Of a stretch of 64,000 nucleotides of DNA, positions 34,963 to 43,004 are shown one piece after another. Position numbers and translations under genes: made by a program. Source of the DNA: JAACFF01 sp963807975 (GTDB lineage Bacteria > Chloroflexota > Anaerolineae > Promineifilales > Promineifilaceae); contig CAWEDV010000001.1 of NCBI GenBank assembly GCA_963807975.1, positions 1,612,001 to 1,676,000 of the forward strand, in the 5' to 3' direction. The notes beneath the pieces were generated by a model. It did no database searches. It was not told where the DNA came from and saw only the letters and a program-made list of their open reading frames with translations. Each line of letters starts with the position of its first letter. Position 1 is the first letter of the stretch.

Positions 34963-35661
34963 ATGATTCGCTACCACCTGGCCCGGCTTGTTTTTGGCTT
35001 CATTCAATATTTACTGTCGGATCTGCAGGTCATCGATCGCCACAAAATTCCGCCACAGGGACCTTACATCGTCACGGTAAACCACAATAGTGCCGCCGAC
35101 ACGCCGATCATGCTGCTGGCCTTCCCCGCCCAGAAATGGGTATTCTTCGCCGGTGAAAAATGGCAGGACCATTGGTTATGGGGGCCGCTGATGGATTGGC
35201 TGGGTGCCATTTATATTAATCGTGGGGAAGTTGATCGCGGCGCCATCCGCGAAGCAGCCAAAGCTATCGAAGCAGGAGCCGTATTTGGAACGGCACCCGA
35301 AGGAAAGCGCAGTAAAGTCGGTGCCATGCAGCCCGCCAAAGATGGAGCCGCCTATTTGGCCAGTCGTGGTCGGGTTCCGATTGTGCCAATTGGCATCGTC
35401 AACTCCGATGTCCTCTTTGCCAACGTCCGTAAAATGAAACGAACCAGGATCGAAGTGCGCATTGGCCAACCCTATATGCTGCCCGACTTGGGCAGACGCG
35501 CTCGCAGCCGTGATCTAAGTGCCTATACCCACTTAATCATGGTTAAAATCGCTTCCCTACTACCTGAGCGGTACTATGGCTATTACAAAGACAGCCCTGC
35601 CCTCCACGCCATTTTATCTGGCCAGGATCCTTGGCCATATTGTCAAGACGTCGACAGGTAG
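34963..35661 (+). CDS. 1-acyl-sn-glycerol-3-phosphate acyltransferase (PlsC family)
   Basis: The 232-residue enzyme transfers an acyl chain to lysophosphatidate in phospholipid synthesis. The catalytic HX4D motif is 'NHNSAADTPIM' (about 41-50). The glycerophosphate-binding motif 'APEGKRSKVGAM' replaces the more usual EGTRS. Also present are 'GAIYINRGEVDRGAI' and 'VPIVPIGIVN'. The ATG immediately follows the stop of the YihY gene. The protein is slightly shorter than the Gram-negative enzymes but complete. The substrate is inferred from the family. Confidence 0.9.
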   Translation: MIRYHLARLVFGFIQYLLSDLQVIDRHKIPPQGPYIVTVNHNSAADTPIMLLAFPAQKWVFFAGEKWQDHWLWGPLMDWLGAIYINRGEVDRGAIREAAKAIEAGAVFGTAPEGKRSKVGAMQPAKDGAAYLASRGRVPIVPIGIVNSDVLFANVRKMKRTRIEVRIGQPYMLPDLGRRARSRDLSAYTHLIMVKIASLLPERYYGYYKDSPALHAILSGQDPWPYCQDVDR

Positions 35662-35666
35662 GGTTC

Positions 35667-35903
35667 ATGTTTCGGCAGCCAAGCGTACGCTTATTCTTCG
35701 TGGACCGATTGGTCATCTTCATTGAGAAATATCCCCTCGTGGAGGTCTTTGTCACCTTTTTGTTGATGGCTATAGGCACAGAATTAATCGTACAAGGGCT
35801 GGGATTCGACGTGGAAGCGTTTTTCAACCTGCTGCTTATTCTGATCATCATCATTGCCGTCGGCATCCAGCGCCGTAAGCCAAACTCAGCAGAAAATGGG
35901 TAG
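35667..35903 (+). CDS. Small membrane protein
   Basis: The product has 78 residues from ATG 35667, behind AGGTAGGG. It begins MFRQPSVRLFFVDRLVIFIE. It has a hydrophobic segment 'VEVFVTFLLMAIGTELIVQGLG' (in part), a second 'FFNLLLILIIIIAVGIQ', and a basic tail. The gene starts 5 bases after the PlsC stop on the same strand. I recognise no family. The frame could also start further upstream, but that would overlap plsC. Confidence 0.55.
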   Translation: MFRQPSVRLFFVDRLVIFIEKYPLVEVFVTFLLMAIGTELIVQGLGFDVEAFFNLLLILIIIIAVGIQRRKPNSAENG

Positions 35904-36045
35904 AATAAGCCTTAGCTATGGTATAGATTGAGAGTGTATCGTTATTGGGGGTGTCATACCTGCGCGGGTAGGAATCCATGTCAAGTAAGTAGTCAATCCA
36001 CATTCAGGTACAATTGACCTAGCAACCGTTTATTGGCTGCCGATA

Positions 36046-36783
36046 TCAAACGGTTTCCGCCACGCGGGTCAACCAACCCGCTTCCAATTTTGCCAGCAGC
36101 CCAGCCAGTGAGCCGTATGCGGATGGTGCTGGCGTGCCGGGCAAAGTTTTGCCTGGCAGTTGGATCCAATATGTGGACAAACCCATCCTCACTGCAGGCT
36201 CAATATCTCGCTTCCAATCGTCCCCTACCATCAGGGCATCTTGGGGGGCGCAGTTCACCATCTCCAGTATCTCCCCATAGTATTCATCGTGCGGCTTTGT
36301 GGCATGCATGTTTTCGATGGTCGTAACCAGCGCGTAAGCGAATTCATCAACCGGTATACCTGCCCAACGCAGACGGGCCTCGACAGCCGAGCGCGGAAAC
36401 ATGGGATTTGTGGCGATGACCAATTTATAACCATCTCTGAAGCATGTCCGGATCAATTCGGCTGATGTCGAAATCTTGGAGGTCGCTCCTTGAAGCTGCT
36501 CAAAATCTACCCTGTAGAATTCTTCAAACAAAGGTTCGGCTTCAACCCGATCTATACCCGTCAGCTTCTTGATCTCCGTCCAGAACACCGCATTATTTGT
36601 CAGAAGCGGATCCTTGTTTGCCACCATAATCTGGCTGGCCTTCAATACCGCGGGGAGGAAGTTAGCAACGTGCAGATGTTCGTTGGCAAAACCGTCCAGC
36701 AAGGAAAAGTACTGAGGCAAGAATGTATCCATATCATTGCCCAGCAAAGTATCATCCAGATCAAAAAGTATCGTTTTTATCAT
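36046..36783 (-). CDS. HAD-family hydrolase
   Basis: The product has 245 residues. Motif I is 'MIKTILFDLDDTLLG' (nucleophile Asp 8, acid Asp 10), motif II 'LVIATNP', and motif IV 'ALMVGDDWKRDIEPAVRMG'. A helical cap lies between residues about 15 and 105, so it is a subfamily I phosphatase acting on a small phosphorylated molecule. It is a single gene, convergent with the preceding plus-strand genes and separated from the next minus-strand gene by 72 bases. The substrate is unknown. Confidence 0.9.
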   Translation of the reverse strand: MIKTILFDLDDTLLGNDMDTFLPQYFSLLDGFANEHLHVANFLPAVLKASQIMVANKDPLLTNNAVFWTEIKKLTGIDRVEAEPLFEEFYRVDFEQLQGATSKISTSAELIRTCFRDGYKLVIATNPMFPRSAVEARLRWAGIPVDEFAYALVTTIENMHATKPHDEYYGEILEMVNCAPQDALMVGDDWKRDIEPAVRMGLSTYWIQLPGKTLPGTPAPSAYGSLAGLLAKLEAGWLTRVAETV

Positions 36784-36855
36784 TGATATCTCATCAGGCG
36801 ATTATGTGCGGTTATTCTCTTGCCGGCTTTTGACCCCACCCCGTATCCTTTCAAG

Positions 36856-37197
36856 CTACCCGCCGCCAAAAAGTTCCTCAAGTCCCGGTCTTTCCTTGGC
36901 ACACTCCGGGCAGCCCACATGGGGCTTGGCCACGTCAATTAAGTGGCGGCTGCAAAAGGCAGTGACCTTAATCTTGCGGTTCATTCCCAGCACCCCTTTC
37001 TTGACCGTTGCTTGCAGCACTAGATCAGGGCTATTGTTAGCCCGCAAAATATCAGGAACAGGGCATATCGAGCAGTCACTCGTTTTCCACTGCGCCGAAT
37101 TTTGATTGTTCTCAATTAAACGGCATTCCTGCTCCGAACGGCCGCGGTGGAAATCCTGATAATAAAAGCGGCATTCCTGCCCTGCGGGATTTATCAT
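36856..37197 (-). CDS. Cys-rich conserved hypothetical protein
   Basis: The product has 113 residues with a fixed Cys pattern: 'QECRFYYQDFHRGRSEQECRLI', then 'TSDCSICPVPDILRANN' and 'AFCSRHLIDVAKPHVGCPEC' (motifs in part). I recall short uncharacterised proteins of this pattern, ending in paired Cys, from Chloroflexota and Cyanobacteria. The eight or so Cys and one or two His could bind zinc or an Fe-S cluster. The C-terminus is GLEELFGGG. It stands alone between the HAD gene and the tRNA genes, on the same strand as both. Confidence 0.75.
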   Translation of the reverse strand: MINPAGQECRFYYQDFHRGRSEQECRLIENNQNSAQWKTSDCSICPVPDILRANNSPDLVLQATVKKGVLGMNRKIKVTAFCSRHLIDVAKPHVGCPECAKERPGLEELFGGG

Positions 37198-37303
37198 TTA
37201 CTACCTTTGAAACCCTTACTCGCCCAATATTGCGGCAATTCCGCACAGGAAGAGCCATCCTCGCGTATGTACCCTTTCATCGCAACCTGTTTCAAATTAA
37301 ATA

Positions 37304-37333
37304 ACAAAAAAGCGACGCCTTTTGGTGTCGCTT
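37304..37333 (-). terminator. Rho-independent terminator after the tRNA genes
   Basis: On the minus strand AAGCGACACC (37333-37324), loop AAAA, GGCGTCGCTT (37319-37310), followed by TTTTTG. It has a ten-base stem with one G-U pair and a U-run. It lies 7 bases beyond the 3' end of tRNA-Arg. Confidence 0.85.
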
Positions 37334-37339
37334 CTTCAG

Positions 37340-37413
37340 TACGCCCTGAGAGATTCGAACTCCCGACCTTCTGGTTCGTAGCCAGACGCTCTCATCCACT
37401 GAGCTAAGGGCGC
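37340..37413 (-). tRNA. tRNA-Arg (anticodon ACG)
   Basis: Acceptor GCGCCCT/AGGGCGT, anticodon stem-loop TCTGG-CTACGAA-CCAGA with ACG, and T arm CGGGAG-TTCGAAT-CTCTC-like are all readable on the minus strand. CCA is not encoded. A terminator follows immediately. Confidence 0.93.
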
Positions 37414-37487
37414 AATTCTACTGATGACTCTGCAACAATAACTTAACAAACCAAGTCTGGCAAATCATTCTTACCAGGGAGGTTTCA

Positions 37488-37579
37488 TGGCGGGGAGGAA
37501 GGGATTCGAACCCTTGAACGGCTTTAAGACCGTTAACCGCTTAGCAGGCGGCCCCAATCGTCCACTCTGGCACCTCCCC
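37488..37579 (-). tRNA. tRNA-Ser (anticodon GCT)
   Basis: Acceptor GGGGAGG/CCTCCCC, anticodon stem-loop GCCGC-CTGCTAA-GCGGT with GCT, a long variable arm (AACGG...CCGTT) as expected for serine, and T arm AAGGG-TTCGAAT-CCCTT. CCA is encoded (37488-37490). Confidence 0.93.
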
Positions 37580-37642
37580 TCGCACTCGGTATTATCGAGA
37601 TCACAATTGTTAATGTTGGCTTACAGTAGTTAAGCCATCGAG

Positions 37643-37729
37643 CGGAGGGAGAGGGATTCGAACCCCCGGTGAGCTTGCGCCCACTACGGTTTTCAAGACC
37701 GTCGCAATCGTCCACTCTGCCATCCCTCC
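37643..37729 (-). tRNA. tRNA-Ser (anticodon TGA)
   Basis: Acceptor GGAGGGA/TCCCTCC, anticodon stem-loop ACGGT-CTTGAAA-ACCGT with TGA, a long variable arm (TGGGCGCAAGCTCA), and T arm with TTCGAAT. CCA is not encoded. It lies 63 bases upstream of the other tRNA-Ser on the same strand, so the three tRNAs may share a transcript. Confidence 0.93.
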
Positions 37730-37813
37730 ATGCGATCAGAGGGGCTCAAAATTGAGCGTCAAAAAGTATAGCATGCGACTATTAGCATGTCAAAGCAATC
37801 GTATCACTCTTAA

Positions 37814-38569
37814 TCAACTAAGATTATGGCATATCTGTAGATCATCCACTTCCAAGACCTGTTCGTTTTCCGTGGGCAAAACACCCCAACCAAAACGGCC
37901 GCGTCTGGTTGCAATCATGTATTGATTATCGATCCAACAGACAAATCCCAGTGGCCCTCTTGGGCTAGAAGGCGTTTCCAAAACCATTGTATCATCAATC
38001 AAGAAAGAACAGCCATCGCTCCTCCAAGACAACGTATAGCGCTGCCACGTCTCCACTGGTTCGGCAATAGGCGCATAGCTTATCTTTAGACGACGCCGGA
38101 CCCCAGGCCATATTTGGCGCCGCAAACTGGAAAACTGATTAAGCAGTAGAATCACTGGTGCTGCGGGAATTAATGCCTTTGCCGCTGCCTCGCTTGCATC
38201 TATCGTTGCCGCAAACCAGCCCCGCCCGGGACCTTCCGAGGCCAAGGGAAGATCCGTGGGCTGCGAAGCAAAGAAGAACCATGTCGCCTGTGGCAACGCA
38301 GGCCAACGCATGGTTGGATCGCCAAAAGGAGCATTCCAGAAACCAAATCCAGCGGTTCCAATCAACTGATCGACTGCATGAGAAAACCGCGCCCGCAGCC
38401 GCATCGTCGTTCCCGGCAGCCAAGGATAATTGGGACGGCCATTTTCCTGCAAACCATAATCGTCGATCTGCGCGTCCCCATATCCTGAATGTGTGGGAGG
38501 CAGGATTAGGCGCCAATGTGGCTCTCTGCGAACCAATCCTCCATTCAACTGCAAATGTCTCAGGCGCAT
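37814..38569 (-). CDS. Conserved hypothetical protein, probably a lectin/glucanase-like beta-sandwich
   Basis: The product has 251 residues, with no signal peptide and no membrane helix. It is rich in aromatic residues and Gly. It has alternating strands, 'LPGTTMRLRARFSHA', 'GTAGFGFWNAPFGDP', 'ATWFFFASQP', 'RYTLSWRSDGCSFLIDD' and 'GPLGFVCWIDNQYMIA', a pattern that suggests a concanavalin-A-like (GH16/LamG-type) fold. The usual GH16 catalytic ExDxE motif is not visible, so binding rather than hydrolysis is more likely. It is divergent from the MBL-fold gene with a 52-base gap. Its function is unknown. Confidence 0.68.
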   Translation of the reverse strand: MRLRHLQLNGGLVRREPHWRLILPPTHSGYGDAQIDDYGLQENGRPNYPWLPGTTMRLRARFSHAVDQLIGTAGFGFWNAPFGDPTMRWPALPQATWFFFASQPTDLPLASEGPGRGWFAATIDASEAAAKALIPAAPVILLLNQFSSLRRQIWPGVRRRLKISYAPIAEPVETWQRYTLSWRSDGCSFLIDDTMVLETPSSPRGPLGFVCWIDNQYMIATRRGRFGWGVLPTENEQVLEVDDLQICHNLS

Positions 38570-38592
38570 GTTTTAATTATCCAATTATTGGG

Positions 38593-38598
38593 TATAAT
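38593..38598 (+). promoter_or_regulatory. Possible -10 box upstream of the MBL-fold gene
   Basis: A perfect TATAAT lies 23 bases before the ATG at 38622, in the short AT-rich gap between two divergent genes. The -35 region (about 38570-38575, TTTTAA) is poor, so this is a weak prediction. Confidence 0.4.
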
Positions 38599-38621
38599 TG
38601 CATCTCATTGGGAGAATCTTT

Positions 38622-39251
38622 ATGGAAATAACCTGGTATGGTTTAAGCTGTTTTCGCATCACCGAACGCAAGCATGCTACCGTCGTCACCGATCCTTTTT
38701 CTAAAACCGTCGGCCTGCCCGAACTTAAGCTAAAAGGAGAAGTGGTTACCATCAGTCATGCGGCCAAAGGTCACAGCAATTATAGAGCGGTATCCTCCCG
38801 GCAGCATCTTGTCGATGGTCCTGGCGAATATGAGATTGGCGGCGTCTTTATCACAGGAATCGCCACTTTTGATGAGAGTGAAAGCTCCCGCAACGTCGTT
38901 TACGTGCTTAACTTTAATGGTTTGACCATCGCCCACCTCGGTGATATGCAGCAGGTCCCCACCCAGAAACAGATCGAAGCCTTGGAACAGGTTAACGTCT
39001 TGTTGCTGCCCGTCGGGGCCGGTTCCAGTCTTAACGCCGCCCAGGCCGCAGAACTGGTATCAATGTTAGAACCAAACATCGTCATTCCCATGCATTACAA
39101 AGTGCCGGGCATGAAACTGGAACTGGAAACAGTCGATAGATTCCTAAAAGAGATGGGCGTCACCGATGTTCGCGAGGAAAACTCCCTTAAACTGACGGCT
39201 AGCAGCCTGCCGGAAGAAACAGAAACTGTCATTTTGAAGCCAAAGGCATAA
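38622..39251 (+). CDS. MBL-fold metallo-hydrolase (UPF0173-like)
   Basis: The product has 209 residues from ATG 38622, seven bases after GGGAGA. It starts 'MEITWYGLSCFRITERK', as in the short L-ascorbate-lactonase-like branch of the metallo-beta-lactamase superfamily. 'VTISHAAKGHSNY' stands where HxHxDH is expected, and only part of the metal site is conserved there. 'FNGLTIAHLGDMQQVP' (Asp ligand) and 'IVIPMHYKVPGM' (His ligand) follow. The weak first motif may mean altered or no hydrolase activity. The next gene begins 4 bases after its stop, so they are co-transcribed. Confidence 0.85.
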   Translation: MEITWYGLSCFRITERKHATVVTDPFSKTVGLPELKLKGEVVTISHAAKGHSNYRAVSSRQHLVDGPGEYEIGGVFITGIATFDESESSRNVVYVLNFNGLTIAHLGDMQQVPTQKQIEALEQVNVLLLPVGAGSSLNAAQAAELVSMLEPNIVIPMHYKVPGMKLELETVDRFLKEMGVTDVREENSLKLTASSLPEETETVILKPKA

Positions 39252-39255
39252 GAAA

Positions 39256-39558
39256 ATGTCTGCAAAAATTATCATGCGTTGGGACATTCGCCCCGAAAAG
39301 GAATCAGAGTATTTTGAATTCCTTGTTCATGAATTCATTCCCGCCCTAAACCGGCTGGGAATTGAGGACATTCTCGTTTGGTATACCGCCTATGGGGATT
39401 GTGAACAAAAGCTGGCTGAAGGAACCGCCAAATCAGTCGATGCTATGAAATCCATACTCGACAGCGAAGAATGGGTCATTCTGATCGACAAGCTGCAAAA
39501 TTATGTGGTTGATTTTGACCTGAAGGTTATTGAGGCTACCCGAGGTTTCCAGATTTAA
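39256..39558 (+). CDS. Hypothetical protein, possible ferredoxin-like (dimeric alpha-beta barrel) fold
   Basis: The product has 100 residues: 'KIIMRWDIRPEKESEYFEFL', then a helix, 'DILVWYTAYGD' (strand), 'SVDAMKSILDSEEWVILIDKL' (helix, in part) and 'NYVVDFDLKVIEA'. The order of strands, helices and the 'Y..F......P.L...G' spacing suggests a small dimeric alpha-beta barrel (NIPSNAP/ABM-like), but no family is certain. It follows the MBL-fold gene by 4 bases, which suggests linked function. Confidence 0.65.
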   Translation: MSAKIIMRWDIRPEKESEYFEFLVHEFIPALNRLGIEDILVWYTAYGDCEQKLAEGTAKSVDAMKSILDSEEWVILIDKLQNYVVDFDLKVIEATRGFQI

Positions 39559-39625
39559 GAGCCTCCCTGTGGAGAGTGTTCTCCGTTTTTGTCTTCAATA
39601 GGAATAGATAGATTTTCTATCCGGC

Positions 39626-39925
39626 CTAATCTTCCTTATTATCAGATTTGGCCGGTTTGTCTTTCTTGTCCGACTTGCTGTTATTCTTCTCTCTATCCGA
39701 ATCGGAGGATGATTTCTCGGTTGTTTTGACTCTTCCCTTGCCATTGGTGCTGCGATTATCAGTGACGTAAAAACCACTACCCTTAAACACGATGCCCACA
39801 TTGCCCACAACGCGACGCACTAGACCACCACATACTGGGCATTCCGTCAAATGATCTTCACTCATGCGTTGTCTCGCTTCAAACTCGTGACCGCATTCTT
39901 TGCATCGATATTGGTAGGTAGGCAT
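39626..39925 (-). CDS. FmdB-type zinc-ribbon protein
   Basis: The product has 99 residues. It begins 'MPTYQYRCKECGHEFEARQR' and has a second pair 'ECPVCGG', the CxxC...CxxC ribbon of the FmdB/putative regulatory protein family (normal length 60-110). The last 45 residues are a disordered Lys/Ser/Asp/Glu-rich tail. Family members are thought to bind DNA or to help other regulators, but this is not well shown. It is a single gene between two plus-strand genes. Confidence 0.9.
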   Translation of the reverse strand: MPTYQYRCKECGHEFEARQRMSEDHLTECPVCGGLVRRVVGNVGIVFKGSGFYVTDNRSTNGKGRVKTTEKSSSDSDREKNNSKSDKKDKPAKSDNKED

Positions 39926-40000
39926 CCTGTAAATCCTAAATTCCGGTATTTTTGACCGCTTCTCGCAGGCAATTGGTTATTGTAGCTATGCGCCGATCAT

Positions 40001-40029
40001 TTGACAAACAGCAAGTGTATGTTACAAAT
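40001..40029 (+). promoter_or_regulatory. Predicted sigma70 promoter of the PH-domain gene
   Basis: A consensus -35 TTGACA lies at 40001-40006 and a -10-like TACAAA at 40023-40028 (16-base spacer). It would give a leader of about 65 bases before the ATG at 40100, which follows AGGAAGG. Confidence 0.5.
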
Positions 40030-40099
40030 TTTCTGTTAGTATTAGCTTAGCAAGCTATTCGAATACCATCAGATAGCATGAGCAAAGGAAGGTAAGATC

Positions 40100-40651
40100 A
40101 TGTATCCCCGTGAGGCACAAGCTCGAATCAAGTCACGCATCTGGCAATCAATCGCCCAAAGCGAAATCGATATAAGTTCTCTGGATAAAGACACGCTGGA
40201 AGAATTGGTCGATCTCGTCACCTATGAGGCGCTTATTGAAATGGATGAGCAGTTGGGTGAAACCTGGACGGAAAACAACCCGCCTGAGATGAAATCAGCC
40301 ATCGAAGAGGTCGGCGATGAAGACGAGCAGCTCCTTTGGGAAGGACGCCCCTTTTTGTCCATCTCTCTTTATTACCGCATCACCAATGAGCGTATTTACC
40401 TCTCTGAGGGCCTTTTTGGAAAAAGTCATCAAAGTATCGAGCTGGTTCGAGTCCAGGACATTGATTACAGCCAATCGTTTGGCGACCGGCTGCTCAATTT
40501 GGGAGACATTAAGATACGCAGCCACGATCCCAACAGTCCTTCATTTTCTCTGCAAAATGTCAAGGACCCCAAAGAGGTCTTCGATACCTTACGCCGCGCC
40601 GTCCGCGACGCGCGCAAGGATCAGAAGATGACTTTCCAAGAAGAAATGTAA
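40100..40651 (+). CDS. Bacterial PH-domain protein
   Basis: The product has 183 residues. A helical N-terminus (about 1-70) is followed by a bacterial PH domain (bPH_2): 'DEQLLWEGRPFLSISLYYRI', 'TNERIYLSEGLFGKSHQSIE', 'LVRVQDIDYSQSFGDRLLN' and 'GDIKIRSHDPNSPSFSL'. The 'R.QDIDY.QSF.DRLL..GDI' block is the family's mark. No membrane helix is visible, unlike many YdbS/YdbT-type relatives, so it is probably cytoplasmic or peripheral. It is convergent with the Crp-type gene, 8 bases from its stop. The ligand is unknown. Confidence 0.86.
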   Translation: MYPREAQARIKSRIWQSIAQSEIDISSLDKDTLEELVDLVTYEALIEMDEQLGETWTENNPPEMKSAIEEVGDEDEQLLWEGRPFLSISLYYRITNERIYLSEGLFGKSHQSIELVRVQDIDYSQSFGDRLLNLGDIKIRSHDPNSPSFSLQNVKDPKEVFDTLRRAVRDARKDQKMTFQEEM

Positions 40652-40659
40652 GGGAACAA

Positions 40660-41331
40660 TCAGGCCAGGGCCATGGCTCGCAGTCTGTTTTGATCCAACA
40701 GCCGGATTCGCTTACGGCCGATTTCGATTAGGCCCTGTGCTTTGAAATCATTGAGCGTCTGTGTAATCGTCTCACGATAGGTACCCAGCATTTCGCTTAG
40801 ATCTTGGTGCGTAAATCCACGGATTTCATTCCCGCCCTCTTCTTGCGCCAGACGAAGCAGCAGATCGGCCAATCGTGTGGGGATGCTCTTGAAGGCGATA
40901 TTTTCCAACCGTTCCTCAAGTTCGGAGACTCGGTCGCCCATGGTTTCAAAAAACCGATAGGCAACATCAGGTTTCTCACGCATAAGACGCTCTACATCGG
41001 CGCGGCTCATTACACAGAGAACACATTCGTCAACTGCCTCGGCAAAGGTATTGTGCATCCCTTGGCCAACGAGCGACATTTCACCAAAAATCGCACCAGG
41101 TCCCAAGGTTGAAACGACCAGCTTCTTGCCATTTGGCGCCAATCGATATATCTGCACATGCCCCTTTTTCAGCAAGAAAAGAACCTCGCCGCTGTCTTCA
41201 GGCATATAGAAAATCTTCCCTGGTGCACAGGTGGACATGGTGAGCTGGCGATCCATTTCCATCAATTCCGTTGGACTTAGATCGCGAAAAACCTGAATGC
41301 TCGATAGGTAATTCAGTTTCTGTACTTGCAT
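40660..41331 (-). CDS. Crp/Fnr-family transcriptional regulator
   Basis: The product has 223 residues. The cyclic-nucleotide-binding fold covers about 10-120 ('SGEVLFLLKKGHVQIYRL', 'LGPGAIFGEMSLVGQGMHNT'), with the phosphate-binding 'FGEMSLVG' segment close to Crp. The HTH_Crp winged helix is 'FTHQDLSEMLGTYRETITQTLNDF' (in part, about 172-195). No Fnr-type N-terminal Cys cluster is present, so it is not an oxygen sensor of that kind. It lies 8 bases from the convergent PH-domain gene and just after a CxxC redox protein. Target genes are unknown. Confidence 0.92.
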   Translation of the reverse strand: MQVQKLNYLSSIQVFRDLSPTELMEMDRQLTMSTCAPGKIFYMPEDSGEVLFLLKKGHVQIYRLAPNGKKLVVSTLGPGAIFGEMSLVGQGMHNTFAEAVDECVLCVMSRADVERLMREKPDVAYRFFETMGDRVSELEERLENIAFKSIPTRLADLLLRLAQEEGGNEIRGFTHQDLSEMLGTYRETITQTLNDFKAQGLIEIGRKRIRLLDQNRLRAMALA

Positions 41332-41386
41332 CTATCAAATTTCCCCTTTGTAGTCTGGAGCATAGACGCAGCCATGGGTATGAATC

Positions 41387-41641
41387 TTACATCTGGGATA
41401 AATTAAGTGCGGTTTTGATGTGCTGTCGCAGTTCGTCTAGGTATGGATTTCCCAACGATATGATACGTCCATCCAAGACATAGGTTGGAACCGCAAACAC
41501 CTCTTGAGGTCTATTTGGTTTTCCCAAATCAACCAGTTCAACCATTAACTGCGGGAATTGGGGCTCTATTTCGGCAACGATGCGGCGCGACTCGTCACAA
41601 GTCCAACAATCTTCTCTGACATATACCTGCAATTTGACCAT
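41387..41641 (-). CDS. Small thioredoxin/glutaredoxin-like protein
   Basis: The product has 84 residues from ATG 41641; ATG 41650 would add three. It begins 'MVKLQVYVREDCWTCDESRR' with a CxxC active site (CWTC, residues about 12-15). A cis-Pro motif 'VFAVPTYVLDGRI' follows, so it is a compact thioredoxin fold of the glutaredoxin type. It is probably a thiol-disulfide reductant in the cytoplasm. It lies between the Crp-type gene and the histidine kinase on the same strand, 55-65 bases from each. Confidence 0.85.
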   Translation of the reverse strand: MVKLQVYVREDCWTCDESRRIVAEIEPQFPQLMVELVDLGKPNRPQEVFAVPTYVLDGRIISLGNPYLDELRQHIKTALNLSQM

Positions 41642-41705
41642 GCAGCGCATGGTAGCACAGAGCGATCGTCCTCGACGTAACAGACGTTACACAAGCAGTG
41701 CTGAA

Positions 41706-42962
41706 TCAGGGCAGAATCAATCCCACACGTGCTCCGCCAGAGGGGATATTTTCAGCCCAGATTCGTCCATCGTGCGCTTCAACAATGCCTTTAGCAATAG
41801 CCAATCCCAGACCGGCACCACCAGTGGCCCGGCTTCGTGCTTGTTCTCCCCGGTAGAACTGCTCGAATAGGCGCGGAATATCGGCTTCGTCAAATCCAGG
41901 ACCATTGTCGTCGACATTGATCTGCACCCCTTCTGATGTGCGCCTGGCCGAAATCTGTATGGTTCCATCCTGTGGAGAATGACGAAGAGCATTGCTCAGA
42001 AGATTATCGAGCACGCGGCCGATTTTGGTTGCATTACAGCGCACAGGGTCCACATCACTGTCTATCGTAGCGTCCAAGACAATATTTTTCTGATCAGCCA
42101 CGGGCTGGAATCGATTGAGGCTGTCAGAAAGCAAATCACCTAAAGATAGCGAGGACATCTCCAACCTCATTCCGCCGGCATCTAATTGTGCCAGCTCTAA
42201 AAGATCATCTATCAAGGTGTCCATAGACAGCACATCGGCGAGAACCCCGCGATAAAAACGATTGCGCGATTCCTCATCAGACACCACGCCATCATTCAAA
42301 GCCTCAACACGGACGCGGATACTGGTCAAAGGAGTCCGCAGATCGTGTGAAGCCCAGGCGATCAGGTCACGCCGCAGACGATCCAACTCCTCCCGTTGGG
42401 TCTCAACCTCTTCAAGTTGTTCCGCCATCTGGTTAAAAGCAAGCCCTACCTGGGCGACTTCATCTTGCCCGCTAATCGGCACCCTCGCGCCTAAGTCTCC
42501 TTCAGCTAATCGCTGCGCCGTCCCTGAGATTTGTCGCAAGCCTGTGGTAACACTTGCCGAAACAAAAACCCCAAAGGTGATGGCAATGATGGCAGCAAAG
42601 AGCAGCAATACACCGCCCAAAACAAGATCGTGCTGGCTGACAAACATCTGCTGCTGCAAAATACCAACATTAAACAGGGTAAGGAGAGCCGCCCAAGCAT
42701 AAGTCATGCTCAGCGTCCACAAAAGGGAGGTCGAACGCGTCCATCCCCGCCGATATAAAATGTAGCCCAAACCAAGAGAGAGCAATGAGGTCAAGGCCAG
42801 GGTTGAGATCAACGCGCTCATTTCCGCTAGGGGTGGCTGCATCAAGGTCATGAAGAGCAGCGCCGTCACGGCTAGAGCCAGGATCAGACCAGTAACCAGA
42901 ATCAGCCACGGTGCGCGCCGGTACCAGTTTAGATTCCGACTTTGCAGGTTGCTTTGTACCAT
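41706..42962 (-). CDS. Sensor histidine kinase
   Basis: The product has 418 residues. Four N-terminal membrane helices ('LILVTGLILALAVTALLFM', 'LISTLALTSLLSLGLGYIL', 'LLWTLSMTYAWAALLTLF', 'GVLLLFAAIIAITFGVFVSA') leave almost no external loop. HAMP follows at about 135-190, then the HisKA box 'ASHDLRTPLTSIRVRVEAL' with the phosphorylated His. HATPase has N box 'NLLSNALRHSP', G1 'DDNGPGFD' and G2 'GGAGLGLAIAKG'. The missing sensor loop suggests it senses the membrane itself or a membrane partner. It lies 42 bases after the response regulator gene, its likely partner. Confidence 0.93.
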   Translation of the reverse strand: MVQSNLQSRNLNWYRRAPWLILVTGLILALAVTALLFMTLMQPPLAEMSALISTLALTSLLSLGLGYILYRRGWTRSTSLLWTLSMTYAWAALLTLFNVGILQQQMFVSQHDLVLGGVLLLFAAIIAITFGVFVSASVTTGLRQISGTAQRLAEGDLGARVPISGQDEVAQVGLAFNQMAEQLEEVETQREELDRLRRDLIAWASHDLRTPLTSIRVRVEALNDGVVSDEESRNRFYRGVLADVLSMDTLIDDLLELAQLDAGGMRLEMSSLSLGDLLSDSLNRFQPVADQKNIVLDATIDSDVDPVRCNATKIGRVLDNLLSNALRHSPQDGTIQISARRTSEGVQINVDDNGPGFDEADIPRLFEQFYRGEQARSRATGGAGLGLAIAKGIVEAHDGRIWAENIPSGGARVGLILP

Positions 42963-43004
42963 GAGAACTCCATAATGCTCTATATATTTAATCGCGGTTA
43001 GGGA

